Counted from the stretch's first letter, positions 33,001 to 44,082 are shown. The stretch is DNA of 64,000 nucleotides from Hesperophylax magnus (GCA_026573805.1 JAIUSX010000094.1:1488001-1552000); one strand, 5' to 3'. Numbers and translations are program-made. The notes: generated from the letters alone by a model not told the origin.

Positions 33001-33815
33001 TAACTAACTAACTAACTAACCATCACACCGTTTCCCCGCAGGGGTAGGCAGAGAGGACGGACCGCCAAACAACTCGGTCTTGGCACACACTCCTTGCCTC
33101 ATTCATATTCATACATCGTCTCATACATACTCTTCTATTTTTCTGACTCTTTACATAGCCCGACTCAAGTATCTGATTCACTTGGTCGTGCCATGTCTTT
33201 CTCGGGCGTCCCCGACTTCTGCTACCATTCACATTTGCACCGTATATTCTCCTTACACTCCTTTCTTCGCTCATACGCTCTACATGCCCAAACCATCTAA
33301 GCGTCCCTTTCTTGATCTTACTCATTACGCTTACATCAGCCTTGCACTCTTTGTGGATCTCCACATTCCTCACACGATCATACATGGTTTTACCACACAT
33401 ATGCCTCAGGGATCTCATTTCAACAGCATTCAATCTACTTTCATCCTGTCTTTGCCAGTTCCATGCCTCACTTCCATACATCAGGGTAGGTACCAGCACT
33501 CCATTGTGGACTGCTAACTTCGCTTCTTTGGACAATTTTTTGTTAGCGCCAACTGCGTTCAGTTCCCCATTAATGGAGTTACCTGCATTTACCCTTCTTT
33601 CAATATCTCTGTCAGCCTTCCCATCTCTCTAGAACATACTTCCTAAATACACAAACTCATCCACCTGTTCTAAATATTCCTCATTCACAGCTATATTGCA
33701 CACTGTTTTCGTACTCTCTCTTTCAAACACCATTACTTAAGACTTACTTACATTCATCATTAACTCATTCTTCATGCATACTTCGTTCATCCTAGACACG
33801 AGAGACTGCATTCCT
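33001..33815 (-). mobile_element. 5'-truncated RTE-like LINE, copy 3
   Basis: Very close to copy 1 at 26197: the 170-residue C-terminal frame (33535-33023) differs at only about ten positions. The RT-like sequence extends upstream through NAGNSINGELNAVGANKKLS, EFVYLGSMF, an amber stop where copy 1 has its frameshift, and ELMMNVSKS to the truncation near 33815. The tail is TAACTAACTAAC on the plus side (33003-33021). It keeps the GTGTGATGG 3' end. The near-identity implies recent activity of a shared source element. Confidence 0.85.
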
Positions 33816-34264
33816 GAATTTTAGAGATGAATATTCGAATATCAGATTCGTGACCGCAGGAACGAGAAATTATAATTGCAATTCAGAAATTCCCGAAACA
33901 TTGTAACTAGTCTTAATACAAACGCCTTCTCATTAATCGATCACAATGTACCCTATTAATGAAAATCAAATATCAATTAATATACTTACTCTCAGTGAAT
34001 TAATTATAAATTCTTCGATCAAACTGTAAATGTTAAGGTTATGGATTGTTAACCATTGCGTTGCCACAACAAGTATTATTTCACTACTAAAAGATTAAGA
34101 CAGTTATAATAAACATAAAAAAATAATATTACTTGTTTTGATAGTATCCATTCGGGGGCTTAGAATCACAAGGGCCTATCTACAAAAACTGGTGTTTTTG
34201 GTAACGCTTGGTTTCGGTAATGCCATAATCATATTTATTAGTGACACGAAGCTCTATCTTGCTC
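33816..34264. other. no feature recognised
   Basis: AT-rich DNA between two LINE copies. Confidence 0.35.
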
Positions 34265-34690
34265 TATGCAGTTTTTTATTTTTTTTTTTATTTATTCTTA
34301 AATAAATTAGTTTTAGAAAGGTAAAGTACATTGTCCTCCACGCTAGGAGTTCACCTGTGTTGTGGAGGACTTTTTCAATTGTAAAGTTATATACATAATA
34401 GTAAACAATACAGTGGCGATTATTTACACAGAGAAACGATAGAAATTAAAATATAATATCGATTTTTACATAGTTTTAACAAAAACAAATGCGAATTATA
34501 TAAAATTAAATTTTAAAAGGATTGTAGCCAGTTCCATATGTGTTTTTTGTATTCTGTAAGATTAGATGTTTTATATTGTGTTGGGCATATCAGTTAGGTA
34601 TACAGTTAGTCACATGACTATTCCATTCTGTATTTGTGTTTATCTCAAAACTGTATTTTTGTAGATACGCCTCTGAGATCTGAGTGTGTC
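34265..34690 (-). mobile_element. LINE 3' end with conserved hairpin
   Basis: The plus strand starts with a T/A-rich tail (TTTATTTATTC) followed by a perfect 9-bp hairpin GTCCTCCAC/GTGGAGGAC (34333-34341 and 34362-34370). Further in, minus-strand sequence around 34590-34510 has a decayed C-terminal tail (YRIQKTHMELATIL). A CATACAAACATACATA run at 34758-34775 echoes the microsatellites of the 16200 and 21299 copies. Confidence 0.6.
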
Positions 34691-35479
34691 TTAACAATTT
34701 TTTTACATATATTATTTTTATTTAACAGCTGAAATAATGCAACGAAGAAAATAGTGCATACATACAAACATACATATTTCATAATACCAGAACTCACCGT
34801 TAGTTTTTTAACTACTTTGTGCCTGAGATTTTCTGATTTGAAGTAACGATTTAAATTCCACATACACAGTGATACCAAGTAATGATTATTTTAGTTGAAA
34901 GATTTACAAGTTCTATCTAAACGATCAAACCAATCAATTAAAGTAGGCAGTGTGCCACTTTAAGACACGCAGTTCGCAGGGTGAATTTTGCCGTGATGAT
35001 TTCCAACCTCCGATATGAGTGGGCACCTGAAGAGAATTTCAATATTACATATATTACAAAAGTTCAACTTCACTTTAGTATCAGCACAATGTTGTTTTCA
35101 CTTGGTAGGTATTTGAACGTTATTTAAAAAATGAAGTAAATGATCTGTAATGTACCTTCGTTACGATATCGCAAATTTTCGCTTAATTTATACGTAAGTG
35201 GTTTGGTTTTCTCATTTCTTCTTCCAGAGCCTCCCTCAAAGTGCCTGATTTTCTATCTCGTTGAGGGTAATCTTGTAAATTTAGTCAAAGTAATACTCAA
35301 ACAGATTTTTTTATAAAGCGTTTTAATAAAATTTGCATTAAAATTTGCACATCCGTCATTTAATTTTTTTTCGTGACGTAACGTCATAATATTATAAAAT
35401 ATTATTGCAATATTATGAAAGGGGCATCTTTTAAAAAACTTTCATCATAATATATTATAATAAAACAAATAAAAAACTT
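34691..35479. other. no gene recognised
   Basis: Frames here are short. The 77-codon minus-strand frame 34645-34878 is partly built on the LINE tail. Confidence 0.3.
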
Positions 35480-35600
35480 TATTCCACTTAATTTTATATT
35501 GACCGTAACCGGTTTCAGCTCGTCAAAGCCATCTTCAGACTGGTACACAAAATTCTTAGTCTACGGTTTATATACACAACATATGGGGGAGGGGGGAGAT
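35480..35600 (-). repeat. repeat end with hammerhead-ribozyme-like motif
   Basis: On the minus strand 35542-35500 reads GTCTGAAGATGGCT, a spacer, AGCTGAAACCGG, TTACGGTC. This contains a CUGANGA box, a 4-bp stem II (GGCU/AGCU), GAAA, a 3-4-bp stem III (CCG/CGG with its closing A-U) and a GUC-like cleavage position. An unpaired U follows CUGAAGA and stem I is weak, so activity is doubtful. Penelope-like retroelements are known to carry minimal hammerheads of this general form. No GIY-YIG or PLE RT sequence was recognised nearby. Confidence 0.4.
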
Positions 35601-37061
35601 GGGTAGTTTATAGGGTTTTAATCAATTTTATTTGTTACCAAGTCGTTTAAGATTGTCGACTTTCTAAATATTTGGTAATTCCAGTAAGCTAATTACCTTG
35701 GGTTTGTAGCTTATTTCAATATTTATTAGGGAAAAAACCTCACAGGTAATATGCATTATTAATGACCTAATTTTATTGTCAAATCATTATTTATGATGGG
35801 ATTATATTTGCTTTTTGAAAAGATACATGTTTACATTTGAGAAATTATTATAAGAATTAAGAAAGTAGGGACTTAGCAACTGATACTAATAGCTTATTAA
35901 TTACAAAGTTACTTATTGAAGGGGTACATGTTTACATTGAAGTAGGGATGGTCTTAACCTAACTACATATTTTAATGTCGAAATTATTTCGTTTCATCAT
36001 AGTTTAGATTTTAAGCTTTAAATTAAGGCTTGTTTATATTTTAACCATAAATATTACTAATTGTTTTCTACAAAATTGATGATTGCATTTTCATGTGTGA
36101 TAATTACGAACTAGTATTTTTATCATCAGAATTTTTTTATGGGAATTTACTTATAAATACACGGTAGTCTCATTCTAGATGAATAATACGAAAGGGTTTT
36201 TTCAAACACGTTAAAAGCTAAAATAAAATACACGAATAAACGAACGCAAAGAAAACAATATGCTTACATTTAACATTGTTGACTGGGTTCATTCATCAGA
36301 ACACAATTATACATCGTACTCACATTTTCATTTTCGTTCAGTCATTTACGTGGGAGAATTTAGCTGACTCAGTGCCTAACAAATGGTTTATAACGTAGTT
36401 TATATCTTCACAAAGATGTTCCCTCACAGAGCTATTCTCTTGCATAGGTAACCCCTCGGTTAGTAAATTTCTCTACGATTTGGTCCTTTTTTTTATTAAG
36501 TTACCTTCAGTGAAATACACAAATTTAGACACAGTTTTTTTAATATTACTTCATAAACCATCTTTTCTCCGTTTTAAAACTATCGCAATGGAGATTATAT
36601 GTGTTGGCTTTAAATTATTACGTTGATGGCCTGATTATTAGTCTTTCAGTCAGTTAACTTCTCACGGATGTTCTACACTGATGTGGTCTCCCTTTGAGGG
36701 CATCAATGTCTGGTGGGTGAGACGATTAACTCACGCTATCAAAGAGATCTTTTTTTTTTAACCCTCTTTATCCCAAGCTTCGTGGTAAACAAACATGTAC
36801 CAAACCATTTTTAATTTGCATTATTTTCATGTTTTTTTAAGGTGTATCTTTCTTAAAGGATTTTTTTTATCTTATGTACTTACAAAAGATATACACGATT
36901 AATTACAAAAGGTTTTCAATGCATAATTCAAGATAAAGCACATTTCAAGAGACATATAAAAACATGCTTAAACATCCATCTTAGCGATGTTTTTCTTTGG
37001 TTGTTACATTCTGTGCTTGTTCCACAAATCGTATAACAAACCGGTTATCTTGCTCAATAAA
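35601..37061. other. no gene recognised
   Basis: Mostly AT-rich, with a G-rich run near 35583-35605 (GGGGGAGGGGGGAG). The stretch at 36640-36760 is GC-richer and might be an old LINE piece, but no motif was found. Confidence 0.35.
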
Positions 37062-37390
37062 ATGCGGCATTAGATGGCAACATATAAATAAGTATGTTGC
37101 CGCAGGATTAGATGGCAACATATAAATAAATATGTTGCCGCGGCATTACATCGCAACATATAAATAAATATGTCACGGGATCAGATGGAAATATGTAAAT
37201 AAATATGTTGCCGCGGGATTAGATGGCAACATATAAATAAATATTTTGTCGCGGCATTACATAGCAACATATAAATAAATATGTCACGGGATCAGATGGC
37301 AATATATAAATAAATATGTTGCTACGGGATTAGATGGCAACATATAAATAAATATGTTGCGCGGGATTAGATAGCAATATAAAAATAAAT
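37062..37390. repeat. 111-bp higher-order tandem repeat of hairpin monomers
   Basis: GATTAGATGGCAACATA starts at 37106, 37217 and 37328, exactly 111 bases apart. Each 111-bp unit consists of three ~37-bp monomers (starting GATTAGATGG, CATTACATNG and GATCAGATGG). Most monomers contain GCAACATA, TAAATAAA, TATGTTGC: an 8-bp perfect inverted repeat around an 8-base loop. About nine monomers are present, the outer ones partial. There is no coding capacity. Confidence 0.9.
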
Positions 37391-39739
37391 TGATATGAAT
37401 ACTTCACTACTACTTTCAAACGGATGGGGTTTTTTACAACAAAATGAAAGTGCAAAACTTAAAAAAAATATATATATATATATATCAATATGTCTAGCAA
37501 AAGCGGATTGCTTAAGTAATAATTATGGTGCAATACCGTGCAGTTTCATGGCGACGTTGTAATCGAACTCCAAGGCAGGATTCAGCAGAATTCAGCAAAT
37601 TGATTTTGAACTGCTAAGGTTTTGTTTTTCGAGCGCAGGTGTGACAACCAGAGCATAAAAAAAATTGGGGTTGGCAATCTAACCAATGACCAATCGTCAA
37701 TAAGTAAATACTGGAGATACACACCGAAAACATAAATACAAATTAAATAGAATGATCCACCCACTTTGTTACAAATTCTTTATGTAACTGTCTGTTATAT
37801 GTAGTCACTAAGTTACTTTAATGAGTTAGCCCACGAGAAGCCCACGAGAGTTCAAAAATCTAATATTTAAATAGCTTTAAAAAACGTACAGATTCTAGTA
37901 ATTTCTATTTCGACGTTTTAAGAAAATTTAATTTTAAACTTCACTATTCGATATATTATTTTTTGTCTTATTTTTGAGGGTTGCAGAAAATTATAAGAGG
38001 AATATTTTTTTAAAAATCTGACATCTACATCGTTTATTAAAAACAAAAACAAAAATTAATTAAAGAACAAAGAATAAATAAAAAAAAACTTATTTTGTTA
38101 ACAATCTGTTTAAAACTCCATTGTTTACGAATAATTTGTATTCATGCGAAAAAAATAGAACGGAAAACGAAAACATAGTTTTTTGTGTGTGCTTGAAAAA
38201 CATTTTTTTTTACTTTTCCCGCCATTTTAATAGACAGTGCTATAAGCGTGTTTCAATTTAATCTATACTCGTGTCCGCTATTTATTATTCGCACCTGTCA
38301 CAGGCAGCAAAAAAAATAATTAAACACATAAAATATTTTTATATTCCAAACAAGTTTGCTGATAATTTAAAAATATTAACTACAATAACGATATTATAAA
38401 CGGTACTACAGGGTTTTCCAATAAGAGGTGTTATTTTGATATTCAATCGTAAAAGATCGATGGTTTCGTTGCTTGTGTGGCACGTAGCGCCGTCTTGTTG
38501 AAAGTAAACGTTGTCCAAATCAATACCATCCTATTCTCAATCAATACCATTAATAGCAATCGTCGATAGACCGATGTCAATACTACATATAAAAACATTT
38601 TGGAAACTTTTTATAGTATTGATGTACACAAATTTAAACAAAACCTGTCTTAATTGTACCAAATACCATATAATATTAATAATACGACAAACTCCAGTGA
38701 AAAAGTGGTAATTTCAGCAGCTCTAGCCGCAAAATGGAACTAGTTTAGGATGTTAACTCATTCCTATCAATGGCGGTAAATTTAATTTATTTACTATTTG
38801 GTGGGGGTGTTTTGCGCTAAATTAAAAAAATATATAAAAATGTTCAAAAAAGTGGGTTCCGTGGTTTAGTCTACGAACAAATAGCAAAAACACGCCAATG
38901 TCGTTTTTAAAGATGCCAAAAAAACGATGACCAGTTATAGTAGGTGAAACGATTTGTTTAAATGTTAGCAAATATAATGTTCTTTATTACGTAAAACGTG
39001 TATTAAACCATGAAAGTATAATTATAAAAAAAATAAAGTTCTTCGAATATCTTCTTCTGTATTTTAATGACTTAAGATAAAACATTTTACGTTAATAAAT
39101 CGTAATTATTAACGTAACTGAATGAGATAACCAAGTCGCGCAACTCGGCGATAGTGTAGCAGATTGCCATCAAAATGTATGGCAAACGTCAGAAGTTGGA
39201 GGTATTATTAATATCAAAGGGTGCCTGGGTACCTATACTTGTATCTATGTTATAAAACAAATTTAAGTAGTTACTTTGATGTTCGTAAAATAATTAAATT
39301 AGATTTAAGTATTTATATATTTTTTGATAATTTAATTTTTCAGAAAATACGGTGAAGATTCACGAGAAAGGGGTAGAAAAAAAATCATATTACCGCGATT
39401 AAAATTAAACGAAATTTTAGACCCGCTTTATCTTTGGCGCTTAATTTTCGAAATTTCGAATTTTCCGCTAATTCTTTTATGTGATAAAAAAGTGTTTTCA
39501 ATGAACAACAGTTTCTTAGAAAGGTCTATTGGCTTGGTCCAGGAACTTTTCTCTCATATTCACGAAATTTCAGAGCAAAAATTGGAAAACAGAATTTTTA
39601 TAGAAACATCACACATTTTAGCACACGTGATATCTTGACCCGGCTGTCGTGATATTGATTCTCAAATATTTAAACGGTTTAAAATGTTTTCAATTAGAGA
39701 AAACCGCATGCTGCATTGACAAAAATTGTCACCTCAATA
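37391..39739. other. AT-rich, no gene recognised
   Basis: A TATATA run lies at 37469-37485. No convincing frame or repeat was found over 2.3 kb. The frames at 37582-37764 and 38511-38711 have no family resemblance. Confidence 0.4.
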
Positions 39740-40340
39740 ATTACTGCCATTCGCCTTAATATCCGTCTGAGATGGATCAAGCCTTATGTCACAACCATAA
39801 TTCAAGCAGTTAGATCTAAGGGTTTCTCTTAACATTTACATAACATGCCATCATGAATTTCACATGGATCACATCTCGGACCTCTATGGTTTATTTTGTA
39901 TATCAATGATAAGGGCACATGTTTTAAAATCTCTCTATTCCAAATGTTTGCAGATGACACAAAAGTTTACAAAAAAGTTACAAATATTAATGATAGCTTA
40001 TTAATGATAGATATATTAATAGGCTTGAAATGTATTGTGCGAAGAACCAACTGTTCCTCATCCTGGAAAAATGTAACCCAATATCTTTCACCAAAAGCAT
40101 TAACCCTATAACATTCCCGTAAAAAATTTATGACGTAGAACTAAAAAGATGTAGTGAAGTAACGGACTAATAGGAAATAATGGACTCAGGAATGTCTTTT
40201 CGATCACATATAAATTTCATTTTTGACATTTTTCCTCGTAAGAGTGACTAAATCATTCGAATCGTGAAATGACAATACTTTATGTCTCTTTTGTTCGCTC
40301 AAAATTAGAACAAAATATTGAAATATTTAAAGAAATTCGA
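39740..40340 (+). mobile_element. LINE RT remnant
   Basis: Blocks in order: WIKPYVTTIIQAV near 39775-39815, then GSHLGPLWFILYIND near 39866-39910 (PQGS.LGPLLF.LYIND), FADDTKVYKKVTNIND near 39950-39995, MDSGMSFRSHINF near 40180-40220, and a decayed LFVRSKLE-like string near 40285. Many stops. Related to the 3876 LINE by its FADD.KVYKK motif. Confidence 0.7.
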
Positions 40341-40384
40341 AAAAAGTTCTGAAAGACGACTTTAAATGCTTTAAAAATTATCAA

Positions 40385-40590
40385 AAAAACTAACTTACTA
40401 ACCACAACGCCGTTTCCCGCAGGGTTAGAAAAAGGTAATATTAACAACTACGTCTCATTCGTATTCTTACATTGTCTCATTCATACTATTGTATTTTTTT
40501 ATTATTTTGCCTCTAATCTGCCAGATTCAAGTGCTTCATTCCTTTGATCGTGCCATGTCTTCCTCGGGAGCCCCGAAAAATGATGGAAAA
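40385..40590 (-). mobile_element. RTE-like LINE, copy 4 (old fragment)
   Basis: The plus strand begins ACTAACTTACTAACCACAACGCCGTTTCCCGCAGGG, a degraded version of the 3' end seen at 33003. It still shows GATCGTGCCATGTCTTCCTCGGG (the GRPRKTWHDQV block on the minus strand) before ending near 40590. Confidence 0.65.
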
Positions 40591-40903
40591 TATATACACA
40601 ATTTTCTGGACCGTCCAAAACTAGAAAAAAATACCCAATCTTTACTCCTTCAAGGATAAAATCCAATCACTATAAAACACTCACCTCCTACCTGTGCTGA
40701 GCTTTACGCCTTAGAGTGCTTGATCTCCACGAATAATAGCGAAATGGGTTCGGTTATTTTTGAGAGGAAGATTTTGTGAAGGAAACTAGTCGTGTTTAGC
40801 AGATAAAATCAATTGCTTGAAGAGCCGTCCGTGACAAGATTTATATAGGTACCTCCGCTGAACAGTGCATCTAGCCAAGACGGAAGATGACCTGACCAAT
40901 TAG
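40591..40903. other. no feature recognised
   Basis: Spacer between an RTE fragment and a foldback. Confidence 0.3.
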
Positions 40904-41285
40904 CAGTGGCGGCTCGTGACTGTTGGAGATACTAGAGTGCTAATATTACAAAAATTTGCACTATTGATGTTGTTGAAGATGAAAACGATTATTCGAAAAT
41001 TTGATTTTATGCATGAATATTTTCAGAAAATCCGTGCGGAGCACGGCCAAACTGAAATTTCTTGAAAATCTTAATACAAAAAATCGAATTTAAAAAAAAA
41101 AATCGTATTCAGTTACAACAACATAAATAATCTTTTTTTTTTAAAATTTGCACTTTATTCGACCACCATAACACAGGCATGTGCCTAGCATGGTGGTCGA
41201 AAAATCCTCAATGCATGTAACAAACAATTCAATGAATAAAAAAATTTTAAAAAAAAGTACACTAAAAAATCACGAGCCGCCACTG
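40904..41285. mobile_element. foldback/MITE, diverged copy, interrupted
   Basis: The ends are CAGTGGCGGCTCGTGACT and its complement at 41268-41285. The centre is CCGTGCGGAGCACGG near 41032-41046. It has the same arm blocks as 25025-25321 but more substitutions. The right arm is split by a LINE tail (41131-41262). No clear target duplication was found. Confidence 0.75.
41131..41262 (+). mobile_element. ultra-short LINE 3' end inside the foldback
   Basis: It is absent from the matching position of the 25025 copy. It contains the stem CGACCACCAT (41160-41169) and ATGGTGGTCG (41190-41199) around the loop AACACAGGCATGTGCCTAGC, followed ~45 bases later by an A-rich tail (41244-41262). This makes it a LINE insertion of only ~130 bp, comprising little more than the hairpin and tail. 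Confidence 0.65.
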
Positions 41286-42595
41286 CCATCTCGGAGGTTT
41301 TTCTACAATATGCCTTTGTTAGTTGGGGAGAAGCTAAAAAAACTAGCCTGATGACCATGGAAATTGTTCATGAATTATTATTTTTTTAAATAGCTGTCAC
41401 GGGACGTCTGGCAGATTTGTATTGATTTTTATTGAAGCAAGTTAAAAGGAAAGTGAACAAGTCTTCATATTTTTTTTAATAAGTTTTTTGTTTTTATTAT
41501 TAAAATATACGCGAATGAATATATTACAGGTTTAAAAAAGCATCATCCATTAGAATACATCCATTGCCACAAAAGTGAAAATGGAACCAAATATACCGCA
41601 CAGAGTTTTGACGACCGGGCGGAAAGAAATGAAGGACTAATGGTAGGACTACTAATGGGACACTGCCATCTCTGGATGCAGTTGTTACAAAAATTGTAAA
41701 TTGTACTAAAAATGTATTCTTTTAGTCAAAATATTGTAAATTTTTCATTCGTTTCATATGAAGGGCTTAGTATTATTCACCCAGCACAACTATTCTGCAA
41801 TAACGATTTATGCATATAAGTCGTGCATGAAACTGCACTGTCTGTTTTGCTGCACACTGTATTATAATATTAAATATATTTCGATCATAAAATATATGCA
41901 ATAATTTACATATGGACTACATGGGAAAATATCTTTACATAAATATTATGACAACAACATTTCAGGGCAGTCAACATTGGGAATTTCGAGGACGTCGTTA
42001 GTATTTTTTATCGCAAATTTTCGGACTTGGGGATTTGGATCTATAAAACTTATTTTTTTAAGCTAAAAAAATTATTTCAGATTCATAGAACTTCACAGTG
42101 AATTTTGTTTTATGAGCATCAAAACTATCACATAGCTGAACATTTTTACTCTCGGGCCTCCGAAGCGTTGCTTTGAACAATGGCGCTTAATTACATTTCA
42201 CTACCCATTATCTACTGTGAAGGATCCCCTTCAGGCGGCAAATCAACAGTTTTCTTTCCGCGCTATCGGTTTGTCTTTGTTAAGGGTAAAAGCAAACAAG
42301 ATCAGTGGAAAATTAATCACTTTCACTGAAACCGATAGCCAATAGTGTGGGAACTATATTTACTATTAGTTTGTTAGTGGTAGTTAGTTATACACTACTA
42401 GCAGTTTTTATTTAGATGACCGAGTTTGTGGGAATTGGATTATATTTTATTTTAGTTAAAATAATGAATTAAAGATGAAATATTAAATTACATAGTCGAG
42501 GCAGTTTATAGTTAGTAGAACATGTTTCAAAATGCTTGTGATGCAGTAGAGGTATTTTTTAGTTAGTAATTTGCAACATTTCGTAATATACTTTA
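41286..42595. other. no gene; repeat C piece at 41575-41650
   Basis: AT-rich apart from a minus-strand match to repeat C (CCAAATATACCGCACAGAG...CGGGCGGAAAG). No frame was recognised. Confidence 0.35.
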
Positions 42596-42830
42596 GGAAG
42601 TATTTAGTAGAGTGAGCTTTCGTGTATTAGTTATATTTAGGAAGTATTTAGTAGAGTGAGCTTTCGTGTATTAGTTATATTTAGGAAGTATTTAGTTAGT
42701 ACAGCGAGTTTGCAAGTATTAGTATTATTTGCAAAATAATAGTATTTAGAAGAGTGAGCTTGCAAGTATTAGTTATATAGTATGGGAAGTATTTAGTTAG
42801 CAGAGCAAGTTTATAATATGCCTAAAATTA
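42596..42830. repeat. 44-bp tandem repeat, two exact units then degenerate ones
   Basis: GGAAGTATTTAGTAGAGTGA starts at 42596 and 42640 with identical units, and a third start at 42684 begins to diverge. Degenerate units (AGCGAGTTTGCAAGTATTAG and similar) continue to about 42830, and faint ones can be traced back to ~42540. Confidence 0.75.
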
Positions 42831-43220
42831 TGTAGCTTATACAGTTTTTTCTTAGTAGAGCAAGTGAAGTTAGTATTCGTGATATAATATTATAGACCAA
42901 TTAAGTTAGGAGGACGAGTTTGTTAACGTTACTTTCACATCACAAGAAAGAGAGAGAGAGTAATATTATGTGTTTAGCACACAATTAGTTTTAAAAAAGT
43001 ATTTTGTTAAGTACTTATTTGAATTTCAAAGCACAGTATTGTTATATTTCTAACGGGTTGGCTGAATACGTAAGCAAGTAAAATTTGACCTGGTTCATAT
43101 GACCACGCCTGCATTTTGCATTGGTCAATGAGAACGGAGCCATCACTAGTGGATATGTCGTTGTATATCGTTCTGTTTCAGGGTATATTCAGGGTCTGCT
43201 ACAGTGATGTTTAATAAAAA
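42831..43220. other. no feature recognised
   Basis: It has a short AGAGAG run near 42950. Otherwise plain AT-rich DNA. Confidence 0.3.
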
Positions 43221-43296
43221 GGTTCCAATGGTTGAGTGGCTAAGACGCCTGTCCCGGTAAGACAATATATTCTGGGTTCGATTCCTAGTTGTGACC
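43221..43296 (+). repeat. tRNA-like SINE head
   Basis: Class-II-like A box (GGTTGAGTGGCTAAGACGC) and B box (GGGTTCGATTCC) at normal spacing. TCCCGGTAAG in the anticodon region parallels the head at 1026. The acceptor arms pair only partly and position 33 is not T. A T-rich body with TTTCTGTTTCATG follows. Confidence 0.6.
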
Positions 43297-43514
43297 GTTA
43301 TTTATTTTTCTGTGTCTTTTCTGTTTCATGTTTCTTTTAGATTCATTGTTAATAATTTTGCTCTTCTCGAGTTACGTGTTAATTGTTTTGTTTTTAGTTT
43401 ATAAATAAAACAAAATAATGATTTGATGATTCTCTTCTCTTCTCTCCTCTTTCTTCTCAATTGTTTTATTTCCCCCAGCGACATTCCAATAATATTCTCT
43501 AAATAGTATAACAT
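43297..43514. other. AT- and pyrimidine-rich spacer
   Basis: It contains a CT-rich run near 43425-43465. No gene was recognised. Confidence 0.3.
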
Positions 43515-43837
43515 AAAGTCGCTATCCGCGTCTGTCTGTGCGCTTAGTTCTTCTAAACTACGGTATGGATTTTGATAAGATTTTCTCTATCATTTATAGA
43601 ATTTCTTCAGAAAGGTTAACACATATAATACATGATATTATATTTATAGATAGCAAAGAAAAGTCGATGTTTTATAATCAAGTCGTAAAAATATATTTCA
43701 ATAACTACATTGCTAACGCTGCCTAAACCTTATGAGATATATCAACATAATGTAGGTACTACGGAATTGTATATGTTAAAAAATCATAAAGAAAACTATG
43801 CGATTACCCTCAGCAACGCCGGGTATACGTCAGCTAG
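43515..43837 (+). repeat. widespread invertebrate-type repeat, Helitron-like end
   Basis: It opens with CGTCTGTCTGTGCGCTTAG and CTACGGTATGGATTTTGATA, a motif I associate with abundant non-coding repeats of insect genomes. It ends AACGCCGGGTATACGTCAGC then CTAGT. The CTAG end next to T fits a Helitron terminus, but the preceding hairpin is weak. The 62-codon frame 43538-43726 lies inside and is not thought to be a gene. Confidence 0.45.
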
Positions 43838-44032
43838 TTATATATATTACAAAAGAACTAAATAAAGGCCTTGTAGATTTGACATTTTTTGTATTATTAT
43901 TAAAAGACCTATAAAAAGACAATCCACCATTAGAAAATAAAGTGCTAGAAACATATATTTTTTTTGTTTTAATATGTATGTATCCATTCCTTGCCTCAAA
44001 TAAAAAAAAAAAAACAAAAAAGTCCCCACTCG
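43838..44032. other. AT-rich spacer
   Basis: It includes an A-run near 44000-44015. The minus-strand frame 43847-44029 is hydrophobic by composition only. Confidence 0.3.
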
Positions 44033-44082
44033 CAGTGAGATGACCCTTTATTCAACGCGGTTGAATAAATGGTCATCTCACT
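44033..44082. repeat. long hairpin (about 20-bp arms)
   Basis: TGAGATGACCCTTTATTCAA (44036-44055) pairs with TTGAATAAATGGTCATCTCA (44061-44080) with one mismatch around a 5-base loop CGCGG. The outer CGCAG/CTCGC strings extend it imperfectly. Confidence 0.75.

Noticed and set aside
35500..35545. Confident call of an active hammerhead ribozyme
   Set aside because: The core order is right, but the extra U after CUGAAGA and poor stem I would be expected to impair folding. It is kept only as a tentative finding.
37062..37390. CRISPR array
   Set aside because: Repeats are directly adjacent, with no unique spacers, and the genome is eukaryotic. It is a satellite-type tandem array.
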